From Pseudomonadota bacterium (GTDB lineage: Bacteria > Myxococcota_A > UBA796 > SXON01), in NCBI GenBank assembly GCA_030684355.1, contig JAUXTN010000184.1:1-49407 (forward strand): a stretch of DNA of 49,407 nucleotides, written 5' to 3'. Positions 1 to 7,987 of this stretch are shown piece by piece. Below the pieces are notes generated by a model that was not told the origin of the DNA, did not search any database, and worked only from the letters and a program-made list of their open reading frames with translations. The position numbers and the translations under genes are program-made. The stretch's first letter is position 1. Each line of letters starts with the position of its first letter.

Positions 1-255
1 GCCCCTGCCGGCCCCGCGCCCCGCGCCCGCCGGCCCCGTGCCCCGAAGAAGGCGGCCGAGCCCGCGGTCGAGGCCCCGGTCGAGGCCGCGCCCGCCGTCG
101 CCGCGGAGGATGCCGCGGAGGCGCCCGGGGACGGAGATGACGCCGCCGAGGGCGACGAGACCACGCCCGACGGTGAGCGCAAGCGCCGTCGTCGCGGAGG
201 TCGCCGTGGCCGTCGCAGCACGAGCGGCGGCGGCGAGAGCGCGCCGCCCGCGTAG
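1..255 (+). CDS. C-terminal tail of a truncated gene, basic Arg/Gly-rich end
   Basis: Frame 1 is open from the first base to a TAG at 253-255, so this is the 3' end of a gene that begins before the window. The 84 visible residues are an Ala/Pro/Glu-rich stretch followed by a strongly basic segment (KRRRRGGRRGRRS) and a short Gly/Ser/Pro end. Basic RGG-like tails of this kind occur on RNA-binding proteins such as RNase E/G or DEAD-box helicases, but no catalytic domain is visible, so the function is unknown. A strong hairpin follows seven bases after the stop. Confidence 0.6.
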   Translation, partial: APAGPAPRARRPRAPKKAAEPAVEAPVEAAPAVAAEDAAEAPGDGDDAAEGDETTPDGERKRRRRGGRRGRRSTSGGGESAPPA

Positions 256-261
256 CGCGAG

Positions 262-289
262 CGGCCGCCGTGGCCCGTAGCGGCGGCCG
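262..289 (+). terminator. Hairpin after the truncated gene
   Basis: CGGCCGCCG (262-270) pairs perfectly with CGGCGGCCG (281-289) across a 10-base loop. It lies just after the stop at 255 and before the FKBP gene. There is no T-run, so if it terminates transcription it does so without a classical U-tract. A second short GC hairpin (GCCCGGC/GCCGGGC) follows around 306-321. Confidence 0.45.
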
Positions 290-342
290 GGACCCTGTCT
301 GAACGCCCGGCCCGCCGGGCCCCAATCGCCGAAGGAGTTGCG

Positions 343-672
343 ATGACCACCGAGCTCAAGATGGAAGATGTCACCCTCGGCCAAGGCACCGAGGCCACCA
401 AGGGCAAGACCGTGCACGTGCACTACGTCGGCACCCTCGAGGACGGCAAGAAGTTCGACTCCTCCCGCGATCGCGGCGAGCCGTTCTCCTTCAAGCTCGG
501 CGCCGGCATGGTCATCCAGGGCTGGGACCAGGGCGTGGCCGGCATGAAGGTCGGCGGCACCCGCAAGCTCACGATCCCCGGCCACCTCGCCTACGGCAGC
601 CGCGGCTACCCGGGGCTCATCCCCCCGAACGCCACGCTCCTCTTCGAGGTCGAGCTCCTGAAGGTCTCGTAG
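343..672 (+). CDS. FKBP-type peptidyl-prolyl isomerase (cytoplasmic)
   Basis: A 109-residue single-domain FKBP, the usual size for the minimal family. It catalyses cis-trans isomerisation of peptidyl-proline bonds and may act as a folding helper. Recognisable blocks are VHYVGTLEDGKKFDSS, the FKLGAGMVIQGWDQG active-site strand and the end PPNATLLFEVELL. There is no signal peptide, so it should be cytoplasmic, in contrast to the FKBP lipoprotein at 34027-34539. The ATG is preceded by a good Shine-Dalgarno (AAGGAG, 6 bases upstream). It stands alone between a hairpin and a convergent gene. Confidence 0.95.
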   Translation: MTTELKMEDVTLGQGTEATKGKTVHVHYVGTLEDGKKFDSSRDRGEPFSFKLGAGMVIQGWDQGVAGMKVGGTRKLTIPGHLAYGSRGYPGLIPPNATLLFEVELLKVS

Positions 673-717
673 CGGCCGCAGTCGGCGCGGCTGGCTCGCG
701 GGGCACCACGCCCGCGG

Positions 718-1773
718 TCAGCCGCCCAGCAGCTTCCCGCCCCCGCCCGTCTCGCCGCTGACCGGCTTGTGGAGCACGATCTCCCGGCCGGCCGCGCGCC
801 CCTGCTCCCAGGCCTCGGTCCGCGCGTTCCCGCCGTACCGCACGTGGCGCACCCTCGGGTGGCGCTTCTCCTGGTACTCCGTGAGCTTGGGATCCCCCAC
901 CCAGACGAGCCCCTCCTCGCGGCTCTCCCGGGCGCCCTCGGCGAGCTTCTCGTGGAACCCGCGCATCACGCCGGACACGTAGCGCTGGCGCTCCTTGTCG
1001 CCGCGAATGCCGCTCTCCCGCTTGTGCGCCCGCCAGAGCCGCTCGGCGGTCTCCCGCAGGAAGCCGTACACGTAGGTGGCGAGCTCGAGGTTCGGCACCG
1101 TGCCCGAGATCTCCAGGACGCGCCCGGTCTTCCCCGTGGTCGCATCGAACGAGGGCACCCAGATGACGGCGACGAAGAAGTGCTGGCCGAGCACCGACGC
1201 CAGCCAACGGTCGGACTCCTGGAGCCGGCCCGTCGGCGTGCCGAGGTGGCGGAAGGTGTGGCCGGTCGGCAGGGTGTCGATGTTGTAGCGGAGCATCAGC
1301 TTCCGCGCGGCGTTCATCGCCGACTGGGACTCGTTCGCGTTCGGGCTCTCCGCGAGTGCGAGCAGCCGCGTGATGCGACGCAGGGCCTTCTCCTGCTCGG
1401 GATCCACGACCGCGGCCGCGGGCAGCCCCGAGCCGCTCGCGTCGATGCCGAGCCGCTCGCACACCTTCCGGAACGCGGGACCGTGCGCGGTCTCGTCGAT
1501 CGCCCGGAGCACCTCGTGCGCGTACTGGTGCGCCATCTCGTGCTTGAGCACCTCGGTCACGATGCCCCACGGCTGGGTCCGGACGAACGTCCGCGACATC
1601 GCGATGACGCGGTGCCCGCGCCGCCACTCGCCGAGATGCCCCTCGTGCTCCATGAGCTCGAAGCGCGGCGGCGTCAGGACCGACTTGAAGTGGGTGAAGT
1701 TGATCGCCCGCCACTCCGCGACGAGCGCGCGGACGATGGCCGCTTCGATCTCCGCCTCGAGCGCCGGGTTCAT
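718..1773 (-). CDS. SprT-like zinc metalloprotease with DUF2786 domain
   Basis: The 351-residue protein has a SprT-like N-terminal region with the zinc motif HEMAHQYAH (H78, E79, H82) and a further HGPAF segment near residue 97, as in SprT/Spartan proteases. Residues about 127-165 (ALRRITRLLALAESPNANE and following) match the DUF2786 pattern. The C-terminal half is rich in charged residues and unassigned. SprT-family proteases cleave DNA-protein crosslinks in eukaryotes; the bacterial role is unclear. The ATG at 1771-1773 overlaps the stop of the upstream dehydrogenase (ATGA), so the two genes are translationally coupled. No signal peptide is seen. Confidence 0.8.
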   Translation of the reverse strand: MNPALEAEIEAAIVRALVAEWRAINFTHFKSVLTPPRFELMEHEGHLGEWRRGHRVIAMSRTFVRTQPWGIVTEVLKHEMAHQYAHEVLRAIDETAHGPAFRKVCERLGIDASGSGLPAAAVVDPEQEKALRRITRLLALAESPNANESQSAMNAARKLMLRYNIDTLPTGHTFRHLGTPTGRLQESDRWLASVLGQHFFVAVIWVPSFDATTGKTGRVLEISGTVPNLELATYVYGFLRETAERLWRAHKRESGIRGDKERQRYVSGVMRGFHEKLAEGARESREEGLVWVGDPKLTEYQEKRHPRVRHVRYGGNARTEAWEQGRAAGREIVLHKPVSGETGGGGKLLGG

Positions 1774-3083
1774 GCGAGCGTCACCTGGCGGATGCTGCGG
1801 ATGGAGCCGGCCTCGCCGGTGAGGTCCGCGGCGTGGGAGAGCACGTAGCGGAGCTGGTCTTCGTCCAGCGGGCGGTCGATCGCCGAGAGGTCGAACGCCA
1901 TGCCGTAGTCCTCGAAGTCCTGGTGCACGGTCGAGAGGTTGGAGGCGCCGGCCTCGAAGATCGCGTCCTGCAGCGCCTTGCGGGAGCCGCGGCGCGTGGA
2001 GTGCACCACCGCGAGCAACGTGCTGCCGGGCGCGATCTCGCCGAGCCCCAGCAGCAGGCGGGGGCGGTAGACGCAGTCCCGCAGGGCGCCGTAGCGATTG
2101 TAGGAGCGGAACGTCTGCGCGACACGACGTGCGATGCGGGGCTGGGCGTCGACCGTGGCGGCGCCGAGATGGGGAGTCGTCGCGACGCGGGGCTGCCGGG
2201 CGTAGGGGTTCGTCCACGGGGCGCTGCCCCGCGGCTCCTCGGGGTACACGTCCACCGCGGCGCGGCCCACGTTCCCCTCGTCGATGGCGCGGAGCAGATC
2301 CTCGGGGTCGTAGAGGAACCCGCGCGCGAGGTTCAGGAAGATCCGCGGCGACACGCCGGGACGGTCCGCCGCGAGCTGGCTGAAGTGCTCGTAGGTGAGG
2401 AGGCCGCGATTGCTGTTCCCGCGCGCGTCCTCCGCGCTCACGTGCACGGTCACGCAATCCGAGCGGCGGAACAGGGCGTCGATGGTGGCGACCTCCTCCC
2501 AGCCCATCTCGACGCCGATCTCGCGCGCCACCTCGCGGGTGTCGTGGAACACGACCTTCATCCCGAGGGCCTCGGCGGCGCGGGCCACCTGCCGCCCGAT
2601 GTTGCCGAGCCCGAGGATGCCGAGGACGCGCCCCTGGATCTCGAACCGCTCGACCTGGGACTTGTCGAAGCCGCCCGCGCGCGTGTGCTCGTTCGTCTCG
2701 TAGAGGCGGCGTGCGAGCGCGATGAGGTGCGCCACGGCGAGCTCGACGACGCTGCGCCCGTTGCTGAAGGGGTCGTTGAACACGAGCACGCCATGATCGG
2801 CGCACGCGCGCTTGTCCACGCTGTCGTCCCCGATGCAGCAGAGCTGCACCGCGTGGAGCTGCGGGCAGGCCTCGAGGACGGCGCGGGTGACCGGCACGCG
2901 GCTCCGCTTGAAGAGCACCTGGTGGCCGCCGTCCCGGAGCATCCGGATGAGGCCGGCCTCGTCGGGCACCTCGGTGGCGCGGTCGACCTGGAGCCCATCC
3001 GCGCGGAGCAGCTCGTCGAGCACGGCGTCGGGGTGCTCGACCACGAGCGCCTTCGTGTAGAGGCCGGAGTGGATGCGGGTCAT
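1770..3083 (-). CDS. D-3-phosphoglycerate dehydrogenase-like 2-hydroxyacid dehydrogenase
   Basis: The 437-residue protein belongs to the D-isomer-specific 2-hydroxyacid dehydrogenase family and most resembles SerA, which oxidises 3-phosphoglycerate in serine synthesis. The NAD-binding GLGNIG motif is at 158-163. The catalytic triad is recognisable as Arg in NLARG (254), Glu in YPEEP (about 282) and His in PHLG (305). The last 90 residues resemble an ACT-type regulatory domain. The gene starts with ATG at 3081-3083 and ends inside the start of the SprT-like gene. Pairing of PGDH with a SprT protease has no obvious metabolic logic. Another 2-hydroxyacid substrate cannot be excluded. Confidence 0.85.
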   Translation of the reverse strand: MTRIHSGLYTKALVVEHPDAVLDELLRADGLQVDRATEVPDEAGLIRMLRDGGHQVLFKRSRVPVTRAVLEACPQLHAVQLCCIGDDSVDKRACADHGVLVFNDPFSNGRSVVELAVAHLIALARRLYETNEHTRAGGFDKSQVERFEIQGRVLGILGLGNIGRQVARAAEALGMKVVFHDTREVAREIGVEMGWEEVATIDALFRRSDCVTVHVSAEDARGNSNRGLLTYEHFSQLAADRPGVSPRIFLNLARGFLYDPEDLLRAIDEGNVGRAAVDVYPEEPRGSAPWTNPYARQPRVATTPHLGAATVDAQPRIARRVAQTFRSYNRYGALRDCVYRPRLLLGLGEIAPGSTLLAVVHSTRRGSRKALQDAIFEAGASNLSTVHQDFEDYGMAFDLSAIDRPLDEDQLRYVLSHAADLTGEAGSIRSIRQVTLA

Positions 3084-3094
3084 GGTGGCGTCTC

Positions 3095-3119
3095 CGCGCG
3101 CGGTCTATCTGCGCGCGCG
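3095..3119 (-). terminator. Alternating GC hairpin between the Wzy-TPR gene and the dehydrogenase
   Basis: Two CGCGCGCG arms (3095-3102 and 3112-3119) flank a 9-base loop in the 82-base gap between two minus-strand genes. It could separate the polysaccharide transcript from the dehydrogenase transcript, or sit in the dehydrogenase leader 12 bases before its ATG. No U-tract follows. The alternating CG tract is also a generic Z-DNA-prone sequence. Confidence 0.3.
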
Positions 3120-3165
3120 CGTCGATTCCAGCCCGCCAGACCGATCGCGACGCGCTCGGCCGCCG

Positions 3166-5727
3166 CTACTCCGTCGGCGCGTCCAACACCGCCAGCCGCC
3201 CCTTCGCCGCGCGATGCGTGGGGTCGAGCGCGAGGATCTTCTCCAGGGCGGCGCGCTCGTCGGCGGCGTTCCCGCGGCGCTTCGCGACCTCCGCGAGCCC
3301 CTCCCAGGCCCAGCGATTCGTCGGCGCCTGCTGCACCGCGCGCGTCAGGCGCGTCTCCGCGAGGTCGAGCTGGCCGAGCAACGCGAGCGCCCAGCCCTCC
3401 ATGCCGCCGCCGCGCTCGTCCGCCGTGAGGTACTGGCGCAGCAAGGCGTCGCCCGCGTCGGTCTCGCCCCGGTTTCGCGCGAGCACGCCCGCGGCGAAGA
3501 GCGGCGGGCCGTACGTGGGGTCCGCGGCGACGGCGACCGCGTGGGCGGCCGCGGCGGCATCGAGCTTTCCGCGGCGCTCCAAGGCCTTGCCGTGGGCATA
3601 GGCCACGCGCGCCCGCCCTCGCGCCGGGCCGGTCGCGCCCGCGGCGACGCCGGCGAGGGCGTCCTCGGAGAGGCGGCCGGCGATGACGAAGGCCTCCTCG
3701 GCGCGCCAGGGGTCCCGCCCGACGGCGTCCGCGAGCAGGGCGACCGCGCGAGCGTTGAACGCGTCCGGTGTGGACGAGCGCTCCCCGAGCAACACGAGGG
3801 AGCGCGCCAGGGACAGCGTGAGGCGGGGATCGCGGGGCCGGAGCGCGCGCGCGCGGCTCACGGCGAGGTCGGCGCGGAGCGCGTGGTCCTCGGGGGCCTC
3901 CCCGACCGCCCGCGCCCCGTCGATGCGCCAGGCTTCCCGCGCGAGGATGGCCTCCGCCTCGGCGAGCGCGGCGTGGGGCCAGGGATCGAGAGGACGCGCG
4001 TCGACCGCCGCCTGGGTGAGGTCGCGCCAGGCACGCAGGCCGGAGAGCGTCCCATCGGACCGGCGCGCGTCGTCCCACAACACCCCCCGCTCCGAGAGGC
4101 GGTCGTCGCGGCTGCCGGTGAAGGCGGCGTCCACCGCGGCGGCCGAGACGCAGAGGCCGATGGCGGCGAGCGCGAGGAGCAGCACCGGCCCCTTCTTGCC
4201 GGGCCGCGCGGGCATCGTCAGCGAGCCCTGGGCGAGCCCCGCCATCAGCGCCCACGGCAGCGCCACGCCGGGGATGTGGAGCGGGAAGTCGCCGATCGAC
4301 TGGACGAGCACCGCGATCACCCCGACGAGCGCACCCACGCCCGCGCCGATGCCCTCGTCGTGGGGCGCGTCCCGCAGCGCCCGGACGAGCCCGCGCACGA
4401 CGGCGGTGAGGAGCAGCGCCCCCGCCACGACGCCGACCGCGCCGACCTCGACGAGCAGCTCGATGAGCTCGTTGTGGGCGTGGGAGAAGGTGTAGAGGTG
4501 GTCCGGCCCCTCGTGCAGCGTGTGGGTCAGCGGCCAGCCGCCGAGCCCCGCACCGAAGAGCGGGGCGTCCCGCCACGCCACGATCGAGTCGCGCCAGAGG
4601 TCCAGGCGCGAGAGCAGGCTGGCGTCCCCGCCGGAGAACACGCCGCGGAAGCGCCCGAACGCGCCCCGGACGCCGAAGGCCGCGACGGCGAGGATCCCGC
4701 CGGCCACGGGCAACGCGAGGGCGATCCCGAGGTGGAAGTGCTCCTTTCGCCGCCACGCCATGCCGCCGCCCACGATCAGCGCCGCCACCCCGAGCCCGAG
4801 GACGGGCCCGCGTGCCTGCGACGCCACGATCGCCACCAGCAGCACCGCCACGACGAACCCGAGCAGCGCGAGGCGGGGGATGCGGTCCCCGCTGGCCTCG
4901 AACACCGACGGCGGCTGGCTCGAGCGCCGCTTGCGCTGCATGTGGAGGCGCACCTCCTCCGGCAGGAGCGGGAACAGCCCGGCCGCGAGCCCCCACGCGG
5001 CCCCCACCCCGAGCACGAGAAGCGCCGCGAAGTGCCCGCGGTTGATGAACGTGCCGGTGGCCGACCCGAGGTAGTACTGCTTCACGCCGATGCCGGTGCT
5101 CGGCCCGTCGCGGTTGGCGAGCCCGAACACGGCCTCGCCGACGCAGAACACGAGGAGGCCGATGAGCACGGTGCGGGTCGCGACGGAGCTGCGCCCGAGG
5201 CCGACGCCGACCGCCCACACGAGGCCCATCGCGAGGAGCTGCGCGAGGGTCCACCGCCACGCCTCGGGATCGATCGCGCCGGGCCGCGCCACCGTGGCGA
5301 CCGCGCCCGCGAGCGGATCGTAGGCCCACTCCCCCGCGACACCCACGGCCGCGAGCACATCGTATGTCGCGACGGCGCCGAGCCAGGGGTCGAGGCTACC
5401 CGACCACTCCGGCGCGACGCGGTCGAACCACGCGGCCTGCCCCGGCGCCACGAGCGCCCGCAGGGCCTCCGGCACCGGCATCGCCTGGTAGAGCAGCACG
5501 ACGGCGAAGAGCCCCAGCCCCACCTTCGCGAGCCCCGGCAGCGGATCGACGCCGCGCAGCCCGATCCAAACCGCCGCCAGCGCCGCGGCCAGGGCGTAGA
5601 CGACCCCGCCGTACATCGGGACCACGCCGCCCTCGAGGCCCGCGGCCGCGAACACGACGAGCAGCATGCCGCCGGCGACGGCCCACTCCAGGCGCTCGGA
5701 TGCGGGGGCGGGCCCGGGCTTCGTCAC
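3166..5727 (-). CDS. O-antigen ligase/polymerase family membrane protein with TPR tail
   Basis: The 853-residue protein has about 10 or more hydrophobic helices in residues 12-500 and a soluble Ala-rich, TPR-like tail from about 560 to the end. The Wzy_C signature is present: GTFINRGHFA near 225-234 and SHAHNELIELLVEVGAVG near 415-432. This family polymerises or ligates lipid-linked glycans on the periplasmic side of the inner membrane. The fused TPR region is common in Wzy_C proteins of deltaproteobacteria-type genomes. Translation starts at GTG (5725-5727), which overlaps the stop of the tyrosine kinase gene (GTGA). The two form one operon, and a role in exopolysaccharide polymerisation is the best inference. 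Confidence 0.88.
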   Translation of the reverse strand: MTKPGPAPASERLEWAVAGGMLLVVFAAAGLEGGVVPMYGGVVYALAAALAAVWIGLRGVDPLPGLAKVGLGLFAVVLLYQAMPVPEALRALVAPGQAAWFDRVAPEWSGSLDPWLGAVATYDVLAAVGVAGEWAYDPLAGAVATVARPGAIDPEAWRWTLAQLLAMGLVWAVGVGLGRSSVATRTVLIGLLVFCVGEAVFGLANRDGPSTGIGVKQYYLGSATGTFINRGHFAALLVLGVGAAWGLAAGLFPLLPEEVRLHMQRKRRSSQPPSVFEASGDRIPRLALLGFVVAVLLVAIVASQARGPVLGLGVAALIVGGGMAWRRKEHFHLGIALALPVAGGILAVAAFGVRGAFGRFRGVFSGGDASLLSRLDLWRDSIVAWRDAPLFGAGLGGWPLTHTLHEGPDHLYTFSHAHNELIELLVEVGAVGVVAGALLLTAVVRGLVRALRDAPHDEGIGAGVGALVGVIAVLVQSIGDFPLHIPGVALPWALMAGLAQGSLTMPARPGKKGPVLLLALAAIGLCVSAAAVDAAFTGSRDDRLSERGVLWDDARRSDGTLSGLRAWRDLTQAAVDARPLDPWPHAALAEAEAILAREAWRIDGARAVGEAPEDHALRADLAVSRARALRPRDPRLTLSLARSLVLLGERSSTPDAFNARAVALLADAVGRDPWRAEEAFVIAGRLSEDALAGVAAGATGPARGRARVAYAHGKALERRGKLDAAAAAHAVAVAADPTYGPPLFAAGVLARNRGETDAGDALLRQYLTADERGGGMEGWALALLGQLDLAETRLTRAVQQAPTNRWAWEGLAEVAKRRGNAADERAALEKILALDPTHRAAKGRLAVLDAPTE

Positions 5728-7919
5728 TTGCGACCCTTGCCAACGTCCTCGCGATCCGACCCGTAATACGAATAGTAGTAGTAGTACCCGTACGACTTGC
5801 GCTGGATGTCGAAGTTGTTGAGGATGACGCCGATGAGGCGGGCCTCCACGTCGACGAGTTGGCGCTTGGCCTGGAGCACGAGGTCCCGGGCGACCTTGAA
5901 GCTCTTGACCACGAGGATGACGCCGTCCACGTCATTGGCGAGCACGACCGCGTCGGTCACCGCCACGACGGGCGGGGAGTCGATGATGACGAGGTCGAAC
6001 GCCTCGTTCAGGCGGTCGAGCGCGGCCTTGCACTGGGCCGACCCGAGCATCTCCGCGGGGTTGCCGGGGCGGGGGCCCGACGGGATGATGAAGAGCCCTT
6101 CCTGCGGCGTCGGCTGGGAGACCGCCGCGACGCTGGAGGTCCCCGCGATGAGCGTGGAGAAGCCCTCCTCGTTGGGGAGGCCGAACGCGTGGTGGAGGCT
6201 CGGGCGCCGAAGGTCGGCATCCACGAGGCAGACCCGCCGGCCGTTGCTCGCGAAGGTGATCGCGAGGTTGATGCTCGAGGTCGTCTTGCCTTCGCGCGGG
6301 CCTGCCGACGTGATGAGGAGCCGCCGCGGCGGCGCCCCGTCCTCCCGCGCGCTGAAGTTCACGGTGGTCCGGATGTTCCGGCAGAACTCGGCGAACGCGC
6401 TCTTCGGGTAGTTCAGCGCGTAGAGGTACCGCTGGCGCGCGACCTCCCAGCCTTCGCCTTCCAGGCCCGGGACGCTCGGGATGATGCCGAGGAACGGGAT
6501 TCCGAGGGCCTCGACCTCCTCGCGGGTCTTGATCGTCGTGTCCATGTAGTCGAAGAAGAGCGCCATGGAGACGCCGACCAGGAGGCCGCCGAGGATGGCC
6601 ACGCCGATGTTGCGGATGACGTTGGGCTCGACGGGCTTCTCGCCGGCCTCGCCGGGGTCGATGACGCGGACGTTGTTCTCCTTCAACGAGGAGGTCACGT
6701 CCATCTCCTGCATGCGCTCCACGAGCTGCTTGTAGAGCGTCGAGCGGGAGTCGACCTCGCGACGGAGCAGGTTGTAGTCGGCCTCCTCGCCGTTCTCCTG
6801 GAGCGCGCTCTTCGTCAGCGCGTCGATCGAGCGCTGGAGGCCCGCCTCGTGGCTCTGCGCCTGCGAGAGCATGGCCTTGCGGCGACCCACCTCGGCGTCG
6901 ACCTCGGCGCGGATCTGGATCTCCACGTCCTCCAGGCGCTCCTTGTTCTGGAGCACGGCCGGCACCGGCGCGTCGGGCAGGTACCGGGTGAGCAGGGCCT
7001 CGCGATCCGCCTGCAGGGTCGTCAACTGTTCGCGGAGACCCGACATGAGCGGGCTCTCGACCAGCAGGGAGAGCCGCCGGAGGTCCTTCTGGGTGCGCGC
7101 GGAGTTCGAGATGCCCTCGAACTCGGCCTCGCGCCCGGCGCGCTCCGCCTCGGCGAGGGCCCGCTTGCGCGAGAGCTCCTCGAGCTGCTGGACGAGTAGG
7201 TTCCCCTCCTCCTGCGACGACAGCGCGATCTTGTTGTTCTGACGCCGGAACTCCAGGAGCTTCTGCTCGGCGTCCCTGAACTCCTCTTCGGCCTTCGCCA
7301 CGGCGCCGGAGAGCCATCCGAGGCCGCCCTGCACCCCCTGGTTGATCTCGTCCATGTTGCGCTGGACGAAGACCTCGGCCCAGGTCTGGCAGAGCAGCGT
7401 CGCGAGATCGCGATCGTTCGCCCGCACGTAGATCCACACCAGGCGGGTGCCCTTGATGGGCACGATGTTGACCTGCGCGAGCAGCGTCTGCACGAGCTCG
7501 TCCGGCTCGAGCTCCTCGTAGTCGGGGTGGTGGGCGAGGTCGAGCCGCTCCGCGACCGCACGCGCCTGCACACGGCTCCGAAGCTTCTTGTGCTGCGTGC
7601 TGAAGTATTCCTGCTCCAGCAGGTACTGGCCCTGCCCCGTCTGCCCGTACGCCGAGAGGCTCATGTTCGCCTGCGGCTGCGAGTCGATCTGGAGCGACGC
7701 GGTCGCCTCGAACACCGGCGGCGTCAGGAGCGTCACGACGGTGACACTGCCGACGATCAGCGAGAAGGCCGTTATCAACGTCCACAACCGCTTCCGGACG
7801 GTGCGCCAGTAGTCGCGCAGGTGGAGGATCTCGGAGAGCGAGGTGTCGTCGTCGTCCCGCAGCTGCCGACGCGGCCGGTGCGGCCGGTTGGTGCTCGGGG
7901 GACTCTGGGGTGCGGCCAA
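5724..7919 (-). CDS. Polysaccharide co-polymerase / bacterial tyrosine autokinase (Wzc-like)
   Basis: The 731-residue protein has an N-terminal Wzz-type domain, transmembrane helices at about 46-66 and 436-456, a long periplasmic coiled-coil region (about 200-400), and a cytoplasmic CpsD/CapB-type kinase. Walker A SAGPREGKTT is at 538-547, Walker A' VCLVDADLRRPS at 563-574 and Walker B DLVIIDSPP at 642-650. The tail carries eight tyrosines within ten residues (710-719), the autophosphorylation cluster typical of BY-kinases. It should control chain length and export of a polysaccharide. The start is a TTG with an AGGAGAG Shine-Dalgarno about 3-4 bases upstream. It is coupled to the downstream Wzy-TPR gene and divergent from the phosphatase-family gene. 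Confidence 0.95.
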   Translation of the reverse strand: MAAPQSPPSTNRPHRPRRQLRDDDDTSLSEILHLRDYWRTVRKRLWTLITAFSLIVGSVTVVTLLTPPVFEATASLQIDSQPQANMSLSAYGQTGQGQYLLEQEYFSTQHKKLRSRVQARAVAERLDLAHHPDYEELEPDELVQTLLAQVNIVPIKGTRLVWIYVRANDRDLATLLCQTWAEVFVQRNMDEINQGVQGGLGWLSGAVAKAEEEFRDAEQKLLEFRRQNNKIALSSQEEGNLLVQQLEELSRKRALAEAERAGREAEFEGISNSARTQKDLRRLSLLVESPLMSGLREQLTTLQADREALLTRYLPDAPVPAVLQNKERLEDVEIQIRAEVDAEVGRRKAMLSQAQSHEAGLQRSIDALTKSALQENGEEADYNLLRREVDSRSTLYKQLVERMQEMDVTSSLKENNVRVIDPGEAGEKPVEPNVIRNIGVAILGGLLVGVSMALFFDYMDTTIKTREEVEALGIPFLGIIPSVPGLEGEGWEVARQRYLYALNYPKSAFAEFCRNIRTTVNFSAREDGAPPRRLLITSAGPREGKTTSSINLAITFASNGRRVCLVDADLRRPSLHHAFGLPNEEGFSTLIAGTSSVAAVSQPTPQEGLFIIPSGPRPGNPAEMLGSAQCKAALDRLNEAFDLVIIDSPPVVAVTDAVVLANDVDGVILVVKSFKVARDLVLQAKRQLVDVEARLIGVILNNFDIQRKSYGYYYYYSYYGSDREDVGKGRK

Positions 7920-7987
7920 TCGCTCTCCTGGATGGCCACCCCTTCGGCGGCCGGGCTACAACGTACCCGGTGTAGCGGAGGGACGGC

